NCBI GenBank assembly: GCA_964579675.1
Contig: CAZOIA010000033.1
Coordinates: 1-37,288 of the forward strand
Direction: 5' to 3'
Origin: CAZOIA01 sp964579675
GTDB taxonomy: Bacteria > Planctomycetota > Phycisphaerae > UBA1845 > PWPN01
Length of the DNA: 37,288 bases
Below, one piece after another: positions 23,595-31,478 of the stretch (position 1 is the first letter of the stretch; every line of letters starts with the position of its first letter). Position numbers and translations under genes: made by a program. Below the pieces are notes generated by a model. It saw only the letters and a list, made by a program, of their open reading frames with translations. It did no database searches and was not told the DNA's origin.

Positions 23595-26401
23595 TATCGC
23601 GTCCTCGCATCCAGCATTTCGCAATTGGAACCGGGCGGGCAACCGTTGTGTTCCTTCTTGGCACGACGACGGCGGTTGCCCAGGTCTCTACGTTGCCGTC
23701 GGCTGGTCACCTGGACGAATCTCTGTTTCGAGAAGGGCTGAGGCAGCGTGGCCTGACTGACTGGCTCGAACAGTACCTGGCCGATACCCCACCGCTCGAG
23801 GATGTGGATGCCAGGCTCCGCCAGCGTGAGAAGCTTCTGGACGAAGCGGCAAAACCGGCCCTCACCGACGACCAGCGGCGAACGCTCGTCACCGAGGCGA
23901 GCGCCATACTCTCCTCGTTGATCTCAGAACACCCCGGCCATTCCGCCCGGCTGCGCTGGCGGTTCGAACTCGCACGCGACACGCTGGAGCGCCTTGAACC
24001 CCAGGTCTTCGACGCCCTGTTGCTGTATGACCTGCCCGGCCGGGACCGCGCCAGAGTGAACGAACTGAGCACCAGAGCCGTCGAGATACTCGAGACGTTG
24101 CGACAGCAGATCGCCGACGCCTGGAAATCGTTCGAGGCTCTGGATGAAGCCGCGATTGAACAAGCCGTCGCATCTGGTTCCCTGCGGGTGCTCGAATCGC
24201 TCGACGCGAGGTCGGCGTCACTGTTCGCATGGGCGCAGTTGCACCACGAACTCAGCGCCGATCTGCCCGAGGCGGATCGGCAACGACGCCTGTCCGTACT
24301 CTTGACGGAGGTCGCGCAGCGCTACGGCTGGACGGAGCCCGGGCGCCCGGCGGCACAGCGCTGCGGAGCGCTGGTCATCGCCACGATCGCCGCCCGCTCC
24401 TGCGGAGAACTCGACCAGGCTAATCGCTGCGCCCGGGGGATCGTTGCCACGTTCAAGGACATAAAGGCTCCGCAGGACCGCAAGCGATTGCGTAGAGCCG
24501 TCCTGCTGGCGGTGTTGGAACAGATCCGGGTAATGCGCGACCGCGGCAAGTTCGAGGACGCACTCAAAGCGGTCGAGCAGGCCCGGCAATGGGCAGAGCG
24601 CACGCGCCCGGGAGATGTCCAAACCGCGGTTGCCGTGGCGCTGGCTCACCGCAGCGTACTGGCTCGAGAGAAGAGATCCGAGCCTCTGGAACCAGGATCC
24701 AGCGAGCCGGGCCGTCCCCGGCCCGGTCAACGACCGCCACAGCCCCTCTTGCAGCCCCCTCGAGCCCTCGTCCCGCTCCAGCAACTGGCGGAGCGGTCGC
24801 CGGAGCATCGCGACGCGCTGTATGCCGCCACCGCCGGGGCGCTCGCCAGCGAGCCAATCTCCACGAGACGGTCACCGTTTGAACTGCAACTGCTGCTCGG
24901 GGCCGCGGTGATGGACGCGATTGTCTCTCGTGAACGCCCTGAGCCGGACATCCAGCGTCGGCTCAAGAAGGCGATCGACGGGGCGCAGGACGCGATCGAC
25001 GCGCTGCCGGCGGACGTATCGTCCGCCATCCACGGCGAGCTGCTGTTCCTGTTGGGACGGGCCCACTACCTGGCCGGCATGCACCTGGAGGCGGTCGGCG
25101 TCCTGGCGGATCTCGTCGAGCGGTTCGGCCAACACGACCGCGCCTCCGGAGCCGCCGAGCAGGCCGTTGCGATTGCCCAGGAGTTCCTTCGCCGGCCTGA
25201 CCAGAAGGATCCACGGACGGCAAGGGATTCGTTCGTTCGGGCGGTGAGATTACTGCGGAAGCAATCGCCGGGCTCACCGGCCGCCCGGAAGCTGCAGTAC
25301 TTCGTCGCCCTGGCCCTGGAGGCCAACGGGCATCTCGAAGAAGCGGCGGAGGAATACGCAGCCGTCCCCGGCGGCGATCCCTATGTCCTCAAAGCTCGTC
25401 TGGGCCGGGCGCGTTGTCTGCGGAACGCGCTGAACCGTGCCGTCGCCGACCGGACGCTCAGTGGGCCGGGGATCCGCGAGCTGGCCGAGCGGGCGCTGAA
25501 CGCCGCCCGAGAGGCCGCTACCGCCGCCGAGCCTCACGCCCACGCTTCCGCCCAGGATGAGAGCCACCTGTTGGCCGGCGAGATCATACTGTTGCTGTCG
25601 AACCTGCTGAATCATCCGTCGATCAGCAGACCGGCGGAGGTGCTGACGGTGCTCGAAGGCTTCGAGCAGCGATTCGCCGATCAGCCGGCCCTTGTCGGGG
25701 CGGCGCTGCGCGAGCGCGTGCTTGCCCTGCGGGAACTGAAACGGTTACGCGAAGCCCGCCTGGTGGTGGGGCAATTCCTGAAAGCCGATCCCCAGGCCGC
25801 CGGCCCGGTGATGGCCAGGCTGCTGGAAGCGATGCGGAACGAGATCGACAACGCCGCCGCTCGGGGTGACACTGAAGCTGCTCAGCGGATCGCGAGGGAG
25901 GCGGCCCAGTTGGCCGGCACGCTGCTTGATTGGTCCGAACAGCGCCCGGATCGCGTCGGGGCGACGGATCGGCTGGCGATCCGCGTCTGGCAGGCAGGGT
26001 CGCTGCGGGATGCCGGACGGACCGACGAGGCGCTGGGCATTTATGAGGAATGCAGCGGCGCGGACCCCGGCATCCTTCCTGCCACCTCAGCCCTGCGCAC
26101 CGAGATACGCCTGGGCCGGGCCGAGTGCCTGCTCGAACTCGACAGGGCCCGGGATGCCCTGTTGATCTTCACCGACGTCTGGCAGGGTAGTCCCGAGCAA
26201 TCGCCCGACTGGTGGCGAGCGTTCGTGGGCTGTCTTAAATGCCACACCCGCCTCGCCGGCGACCCGACCGAGATACTCCAATCGATCCGCCAGCAGAGGC
26301 ACCTGGACCCCGATCTGGGCGGGCCGCGATGGCGACGCGAACTGGAGGTGCTGGAGAAGGTCAACATGGCCGGGATGGCCGGCACCGCCAGCGGCTCGTG
26401 A
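23591..26401 (+). CDS. Large exported helical-repeat (TPR-like) protein
   Basis: A 936-residue protein translationally coupled to the second exbD by a 4-base ATGA overlap. The N-terminus has a hydrophobic stretch AIGTGRATVVFLLGTTTAVAQ, a probable signal peptide ending at Ala-x-Ala. The body is almost all helical, with TPR-like patterns such as CGELDQANRCARGIVATFKD, ALKAVEQARQWAERT, LFLLGRAHYLAGMHLEAVGV and LRDAGRTDEALGIYEECSG. It is probably a periplasmic scaffold binding several partners. I recognise no catalytic motif. Its position at the end of the operon suggests it belongs to the same machine. Confidence 0.82.
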   Translation: MISRPRIQHFAIGTGRATVVFLLGTTTAVAQVSTLPSAGHLDESLFREGLRQRGLTDWLEQYLADTPPLEDVDARLRQREKLLDEAAKPALTDDQRRTLVTEASAILSSLISEHPGHSARLRWRFELARDTLERLEPQVFDALLLYDLPGRDRARVNELSTRAVEILETLRQQIADAWKSFEALDEAAIEQAVASGSLRVLESLDARSASLFAWAQLHHELSADLPEADRQRRLSVLLTEVAQRYGWTEPGRPAAQRCGALVIATIAARSCGELDQANRCARGIVATFKDIKAPQDRKRLRRAVLLAVLEQIRVMRDRGKFEDALKAVEQARQWAERTRPGDVQTAVAVALAHRSVLAREKRSEPLEPGSSEPGRPRPGQRPPQPLLQPPRALVPLQQLAERSPEHRDALYAATAGALASEPISTRRSPFELQLLLGAAVMDAIVSRERPEPDIQRRLKKAIDGAQDAIDALPADVSSAIHGELLFLLGRAHYLAGMHLEAVGVLADLVERFGQHDRASGAAEQAVAIAQEFLRRPDQKDPRTARDSFVRAVRLLRKQSPGSPAARKLQYFVALALEANGHLEEAAEEYAAVPGGDPYVLKARLGRARCLRNALNRAVADRTLSGPGIRELAERALNAAREAATAAEPHAHASAQDESHLLAGEIILLLSNLLNHPSISRPAEVLTVLEGFEQRFADQPALVGAALRERVLALRELKRLREARLVVGQFLKADPQAAGPVMARLLEAMRNEIDNAAARGDTEAAQRIAREAAQLAGTLLDWSEQRPDRVGATDRLAIRVWQAGSLRDAGRTDEALGIYEECSGADPGILPATSALRTEIRLGRAECLLELDRARDALLIFTDVWQGSPEQSPDWWRAFVGCLKCHTRLAGDPTEILQSIRQQRHLDPDLGGPRWRRELEVLEKVNMAGMAGTASGS

Positions 26402-26462
26402 TCGGAGGGTTCGGGCCGTCCGACACGCTTCACGCTATCGAGTGAGACGAGGGTAAGGTCCA

Positions 26463-26660
26463 ATGGCCTGCAAGTGGTATACAGTCTGCCCATTGAGAAA
26501 ACTTGAAAAAGAGGGGAAGATCGGCGACATATGGGCGAAGGAGTTCTGCCAATCCCAGTGGAATTGGCAGAACTGCAAACGATATGAACTAGAAGAAAAG
26601 GGTCTGGCTCATCCTGATAACATGATGCCGGACGGACGCATTGATGAAACGTTACCGTAA
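26463..26660 (+). CDS. Small conserved-looking four-Cys protein
   Basis: A 65-residue protein with four Cys (CKWYTVCPLR, EFCQSQWNWQNCKRY at 3, 9, 29 and 38) and a distinctive tail EEKGLAHPDNMMPDGRIDE. The layout fits a zinc or iron-sulfur site. I have the impression of similar short proteins in anaerobic bacteria and archaea, but cannot name a family or function. GTAAGG lies just before the ATG. GC counted by hand is about 47%, well below neighbouring genes, which suggests transfer or a different expression class. It follows the large repeat protein by 61 bases. Confidence 0.8.
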   Translation: MACKWYTVCPLRKLEKEGKIGDIWAKEFCQSQWNWQNCKRYELEEKGLAHPDNMMPDGRIDETLP

Positions 26661-26719
26661 GCTCTGGTGAAACGCTGCGACAGGCTCTCGCCTGTATCAC
26701 AGGACTGTGGGCGTTCGTC

Positions 26720-26788
26720 ATGGCTGAAACTGACCGATTCTTGCGGGAGAACCGGGCGAACCTGAAGGGCGGTCCTTTCAAAGGGTAA
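26720..26788 (+). CDS. Possible 22-residue peptide
   Basis: A short frame starting MAETDRFLRENRANLKG and ending at TAA (26786-26788). It is charged and helical. No good ribosome-binding site is visible and the call is weak; it may be chance. It lies in the 170-base gap between the four-Cys protein and the rhomboid gene. Confidence 0.15.
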   Translation: MAETDRFLRENRANLKGGPFKG

Positions 26789-26830
26789 CGCCCCCGGGGA
26801 TGAGGGGGACGGCTGAGGAACAGACGAACG

Positions 26831-27535
26831 ATGAGCTGGCAGGATCGAGACTGGGCAAGGCAGGCGCTCCCTGGAGGGCCGCCCGGGCACCCGGGCGCCT
26901 CGCCAGGCGGGCCCTGGAGCATCGTCACCATGTTGATCGTGGTGAACGTGCTCATCTTCGGGCTGTGCGCGTTCAGTCCGGCCCTGCGGGTGAGGATCTA
27001 CGAATTCGGCGCGATGCAAAGCCTCGCGGTTGTGCGGGGGCAGTGGTGGCGGTTGTTGACGGCCCAGTATCTGCATGCCGGTTCCGTACACCTGCTGGTG
27101 AACATGGTGGCGCTGCATTTCCTGGGGCGGCCGTTGGAGGAGCGGTGGTCGGCCCGCAAGTTCTTCGCGATCTACACCCTATGTGGCCTGTGCGGAAACG
27201 CCTTCTTCACGGTGCTCGGGGCTCGGGGCGTGATTCATCCGCTGATGCCGGCGGTGGGGGCCTCCGGATGTATCTACGGCCTGCTCGGCATCGTGGCGGT
27301 CCTTTTTCCCACGGCCAGACTGTACGTCTGGTTTCTGTTTCCCGTCCGCATTCGCACAGCAGCCATCATCATGGGCGCGCTCGCTTTCATGACCGTTGTG
27401 GAACGCGGCGGGAACTACGGCGGCCACGCCTGCCACCTGGCCGGGCTCGTGTTCGGCGTGTGGTGGGCCCTGCACGGCGACGAGTGGTGGTCGTCCACCG
27501 AATGGGCGTTTCCGTGGTCACGCCGGCGGGACTGA
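26831..27535 (+). CDS. Rhomboid family intramembrane serine protease
   Basis: A 234-residue protein with six or so membrane helices. The catalytic Ser is Ser145 in VGASGCIYG (G-x-S-G), and the catalytic His is probably His202 in HACHLAGLVFG, with His199 as the neighbouring conserved His. WWRLLTAQYLHAGSVHLLVNM at about 72-92 is the family's first-loop signature. It should cleave membrane proteins within or near their helices. GAGGAA lies about 12 bases before the ATG. The N-terminal 28 residues are Gly/Pro-rich and cytoplasmic. Possible targets include envelope proteins in this window, but nothing shows it. Confidence 0.93.
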   Translation: MSWQDRDWARQALPGGPPGHPGASPGGPWSIVTMLIVVNVLIFGLCAFSPALRVRIYEFGAMQSLAVVRGQWWRLLTAQYLHAGSVHLLVNMVALHFLGRPLEERWSARKFFAIYTLCGLCGNAFFTVLGARGVIHPLMPAVGASGCIYGLLGIVAVLFPTARLYVWFLFPVRIRTAAIIMGALAFMTVVERGGNYGGHACHLAGLVFGVWWALHGDEWWSSTEWAFPWSRRRD

Positions 27536-27711
27536 GCATTGCAGGCTTTCAGCCGCCGACGAGCCGCCGGCTTCAGGCCACGGGTCCTTCGCGGGCGTGG
27601 CTGAGTTCTCTCGGATTCGGGCGGTCTTCGGCGGCATCGTTTCGTCGTGCGAATCACGTCCCACCATGATACAGTTCCGAATGGCCAGTCCTCCTGCGGG
27701 TTTTAGTCTGA

Positions 27712-30090
27712 ATGGGCGCGTTGAATCGAAAGCTTGGCCGGGACATCCGCGGCAGCGTCGGCGTCCTGGCGACGGTGGTTGCGATCATCGCGGTGGGGAC
27801 CGGCGTGTTCATCGGGCTTGGCTCGGCCCAGCGCATCCTCGAGGCGAGTCAGGCCACCTACTACAGCCAATACCGCTTCGCCGATTTCTGGGTGCACGTC
27901 AAGAAGGCTCCGATGACCGCGGTCCAGCGCATTGGTGAGCTGCCGGGCGTCGCCGCTATTGAATCGCGAGTCGTGTTCGACGTCATTCTGGATCTGCCCG
28001 GGGTGATCCAGCCGCTGACCGGCCGGCTGATCTCGATGCCGGCCCGCGGCCTCGAACAGGGGATCAACGGCATTTGCCTGGTGCGTGGTTCGGGCTTCTC
28101 CGACAACCGCGATGAAGAGGTGATTCTCGACGAGGCTTTTGCCCAAGCCCACGGGCTCGAACCCGGGGACCGGGTCAGGTTGATCCTGAACCGAAAGCGC
28201 GAGTCGTTCGTTATCGTGGGCACCGCCATCAGCCCGGAATACGTCTACCTGGTCCGTGGCCAGGGTGACTTCGTGCCCGACCCCGAACACTTCGGGGTCC
28301 TGTACGTCAAGGAGGACTACGCCCGCGACGTGCTGGACTTCAAGGACGCCTGCAACCAAGTGGTCGGGCAACTCCTTCCCGGGTACCACGACGACGTGGA
28401 CCTGCTGCTGGATCGGATCGACCGCATGCTCGACCCCTACGGGGTGCTGGCAACGAGCCCACGCGAGCGCCAGGCGTCCCATCGGTTCCTTTCCGACGAA
28501 ATCCGCGGGCTGGGGATCACCGTGGTCATCATGCCGTCGATCTTCCTGGCGGTGGCGGCCCTGGTGCTCAACGTCATCATGAGCCGGCTCGCCGAGCGGC
28601 AGCGCACGATCATCGGTACGCTCAAGGCGATTGGATATTCCGACCGGCAGGTGCAGGTGCATTTCCTGTCTTTCGGGCTGGTGGTTGGACTTCTCGGCGG
28701 GCTCGCGGGGGTCGCCCTGGGCCTGGCCATGGCCTTCGGAATGATCCAGATGTACAAGGAGTTCTTCCATTTCCCCACTTTTGTATTCCGGGTCTATCCC
28801 GACCTGGTGCTGATCGGGATGGTGATCAGCATCGCGTTTGCCGTCGGGGGCACCGCCAGGGGCGTGTGGACGGCACTCAAGCTCCAGCCCGCCGAGGCCA
28901 TGCGCCCCAAGCCCCCCGAGCGAGGCGGGGCCGTGTTCCTCGAACGGGTCCCTGCCGTCTGGCGGCAGTTCGGGTTCCGCACGCACATCGCCCTCCGCAG
29001 CCTGGCCCGAAACCGGGCCCGCACCCTGACCGTGATCGTGTCTTCGGCCCTGGCCACGTCGATCATCCTCATGACCATCGCCATGTACGATTCGATGTGG
29101 TTCCTCGTCGATTTTCAGTTCGAGCAGGTGGCACACGGCGACGTCAACATCGGCATGCGGGATGAGCGATCGACGGCGGCACTACTGGAGGGCCGTGGTC
29201 TCCCCGGGGTCGATTACGCGGAGCCGGTGCTGGGCCTGATCTGCGATCTTCGTCATGGCCGCGAGTCCCGACGCCAGGCGATCACCGGCCTGTCGGCTGG
29301 GCACCGGCTGACGACGCCCATGCAGCAGGATCTGGAGCCGATCGTGATTCCTGACCAAGGCCTGGTCCTCTCGCGGAAACTGGCGGAGATCCTGGGGGCC
29401 AAGGTCGGCGATCGACTGGAGCTGACGCCCGTTCGCGGCCGGCGCGAAACCGTGCATGTCCCACTGGCGTCGATCGTCGAGGGCTTCCTCGGCCTGGAAT
29501 GTTACGCTGATCTCGGGTATCTCAGCCGCATTGTCGGCGAAGCAGCGGCCGTCAATTCCCTGCAGTTGGCGGTCAACCCCATTGCCGCCGACGTTCTCTA
29601 TCGCGACGTGAAGCAGTTGCCCAACGCGCAGGGGCTCAGCGTGCGGGCGGACACCAAGGGCAACATCGAGTCCACCTTCGTCAGGACAATGGTGTTCTCG
29701 CTCGGCTTGATGATCGTATTCGCGGGCGTGATCGCGTTTGGAACCATGTTGAACTCGTCGTTGATTGATATTTCCGATCGCACCAGGGATATTTCCACGT
29801 TCCGCGTGCTCGGCTACCAGCCGGGGCAGATCGCAGGTATCTTCTTCCGGCAGAACCTGGTGGTTTTCGTGGTGGGCCTGGTGCTGGGGTTGCCGCTCGG
29901 GTACGCGATGGTTCTCGGTGCCGCCAAGGCCTACGACTCGGAACTGTTCAGAATGCCTGTCATCGTGGAATTCCCCAGCCTCCTTGCAACCGCCGTGATA
30001 TCCCTGGTATTCCTCCTGGTCGCCCAGTGGTTTGTCTATCGACAGATCCGCAAGCTGGACTGGCAGGAAGGTGTCAAAGTCAAGGAGTAA
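27712..30090 (+). CDS. FtsX-like (MacB/LolE-type) ABC transporter permease
   Basis: A 792-residue integral membrane protein with two halves. Each half has a membrane helix, a large periplasmic domain and an FtsX-type triple-helix block: residues about 15-40, then about 275-395 (VVIMPSIFLAVAALVLNVIM, GLVVGLLGGLAGVALGLAM), then about 440-465, then about 660-785 (SLGLMIVFAGVIAFGTMLNS, VVFVVGLVLGLPLGYAMVLG). RLAERQRTIIGTLKAIGYS and RTRDISTFRVLGYQPGQIAG are the cytoplasmic coupling-helix motifs that contact the ATPase. It should work as an energised mechanotransducer or exporter with the HlyD-type adaptor 35 bases downstream. No ATP-binding subunit is encoded nearby, which is unusual. Confidence 0.92.
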   Translation: MGALNRKLGRDIRGSVGVLATVVAIIAVGTGVFIGLGSAQRILEASQATYYSQYRFADFWVHVKKAPMTAVQRIGELPGVAAIESRVVFDVILDLPGVIQPLTGRLISMPARGLEQGINGICLVRGSGFSDNRDEEVILDEAFAQAHGLEPGDRVRLILNRKRESFVIVGTAISPEYVYLVRGQGDFVPDPEHFGVLYVKEDYARDVLDFKDACNQVVGQLLPGYHDDVDLLLDRIDRMLDPYGVLATSPRERQASHRFLSDEIRGLGITVVIMPSIFLAVAALVLNVIMSRLAERQRTIIGTLKAIGYSDRQVQVHFLSFGLVVGLLGGLAGVALGLAMAFGMIQMYKEFFHFPTFVFRVYPDLVLIGMVISIAFAVGGTARGVWTALKLQPAEAMRPKPPERGGAVFLERVPAVWRQFGFRTHIALRSLARNRARTLTVIVSSALATSIILMTIAMYDSMWFLVDFQFEQVAHGDVNIGMRDERSTAALLEGRGLPGVDYAEPVLGLICDLRHGRESRRQAITGLSAGHRLTTPMQQDLEPIVIPDQGLVLSRKLAEILGAKVGDRLELTPVRGRRETVHVPLASIVEGFLGLECYADLGYLSRIVGEAAAVNSLQLAVNPIAADVLYRDVKQLPNAQGLSVRADTKGNIESTFVRTMVFSLGLMIVFAGVIAFGTMLNSSLIDISDRTRDISTFRVLGYQPGQIAGIFFRQNLVVFVVGLVLGLPLGYAMVLGAAKAYDSELFRMPVIVEFPSLLATAVISLVFLLVAQWFVYRQIRKLDWQEGVKVKE

Positions 30091-30124
30091 GAAGCGCATC
30101 TGGTGAAGAGCGGGAACACGTTTC

Positions 30125-31459
30125 ATGAAAAAGCGATGGGTGATTCTGTTTGTCGTCGTGTTGCTCGTTGCGGCTTTCGTGGGTTGGCAGATGCGTCAGC
30201 CGGACGCCCGGCTGGGCGTGATCCGCCCGCGCATCGCGACCATCCGGGCCTACGTGGAGGAGCGGGCGGTCACCGAGTTGCCACACGACTTCCTTGTCGC
30301 GATGCCCATCGCCGGTTGGCTGAAACCGATCGCCCTGCGCGAGGGCGATCCGGTCAAGGAAGGTGAAGTTGTCGCCGGGCTCGAAACCGCCGACCTGGAG
30401 GATCGGGTTGCCCAGGCCCGGGAACGGATTGCCAAACTCGAAACCAACATCAAAGAGACGTCAGACAACCGCCTGGAGAAGAATGCATTAATCGAAGCCG
30501 AGGCCACCGTCAAAGCGATCAACGAGACGGTTGCCGCAGCAGAGAAGAAGCTGGAGGCGTCCAAGGCGGTCGCCGACTTCGCCGAGATCGAGGTCGAGCG
30601 GATCAGGGGCATTCGGGCCGCCGATGCCGCAGCCGACCGCGAGCTTCATGAGGCCGAAACCGAGTGGCGAAAGGCCCGGGCCGAATACCAGAGCGATGCC
30701 CTCGAACTGGCCGCCCTGAAAACCCTCGCCGCGGTCAGTTATATCGGGCCCAAGTTCATCAGAGACTACATCGATCGCAAGTCGTTCACCCTGGAGGCCT
30801 ACAAGCGGCAGCTCGAAGAAACGCGGTCCGCACTCGACATCGAGCAGCGAAACCTCGACCGGGCGGTGATCAAGAGTCCCATCGACGGGGTGGTGCTCAA
30901 CCGCCATCAGACGCGGGCGCAGTATCTTCAGGCGGGCACACCGCTGCTCACCGTAGGCCGACTCGACGACCTGGAAGTGACGGCCGAAGTGCTCACCGAA
31001 CGCGCCGCCCACATCAGCCCTGGCGACCCGGTGGATGTCTACGGCGAAGCCGTTCCCGATGGACCGATCCCGGGCAAGGTGTCCCGTGTCTACCCGGCCG
31101 GCTTCAAGAAGATCAGTTCGCTCGGCGTCGAGCAGCAACGAGTCAAGGTGGCGATCAAGCTCGACCGCCGGCCGCCGCGACTCGGGGTCGAGTTCCGCGT
31201 TCACGTGCGCATCTACTACGACGAGGCGGCTGACGCCCTCACGCTGCCCCGCACTGCACTGTTCCGCGGGCACCAGGGTGATTGGCAGGTAATGGTGGTA
31301 CGCCAGGGCGTGACGAAACTCCAGACGATCAAGGTCGGCCTCATGAACGACGAGCAGGCACAGATCCTCGAGGGTCTGACCGCCCAGGACGCCGTCGTCG
31401 CCCGCCCGTCGCGCGAGATTGTAGAGGGCATGAATGTCGAGACGACGGTACGCGAGTAA
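30125..31459 (+). CDS. HlyD/RND-type periplasmic adaptor protein
   Basis: A 444-residue membrane fusion protein. Residues 1-24 are a single N-terminal helix (VILFVVVLLVAAFVGW). A biotinyl-lipoyl half-motif follows (GWLKPIALREGDPVKEGEVV at about 60-79), then a long coiled-coil hairpin at about 95-250 rich in Glu/Lys/Ala, then the second half-motif VIKSPIDGVVLNRHQ and beta-barrel domains. It bridges the inner-membrane permease (27712-30090) to the outer envelope. It is 34 bases downstream of the permease gene. Confidence 0.93.
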   Translation: MKKRWVILFVVVLLVAAFVGWQMRQPDARLGVIRPRIATIRAYVEERAVTELPHDFLVAMPIAGWLKPIALREGDPVKEGEVVAGLETADLEDRVAQARERIAKLETNIKETSDNRLEKNALIEAEATVKAINETVAAAEKKLEASKAVADFAEIEVERIRGIRAADAAADRELHEAETEWRKARAEYQSDALELAALKTLAAVSYIGPKFIRDYIDRKSFTLEAYKRQLEETRSALDIEQRNLDRAVIKSPIDGVVLNRHQTRAQYLQAGTPLLTVGRLDDLEVTAEVLTERAAHISPGDPVDVYGEAVPDGPIPGKVSRVYPAGFKKISSLGVEQQRVKVAIKLDRRPPRLGVEFRVHVRIYYDEAADALTLPRTALFRGHQGDWQVMVVRQGVTKLQTIKVGLMNDEQAQILEGLTAQDAVVARPSREIVEGMNVETTVRE

Positions 31460-31478
31460 AACGTGGAGTTCCGGCGAG

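Noticed and set aside
19492..26401. Zorya-type defence system
   Set aside because: Zorya has a MotA/MotB-like pair plus helicase or nuclease effectors. Here the small subunits are ExbD-type without a peptidoglycan-binding domain and no nuclease or helicase gene is present.
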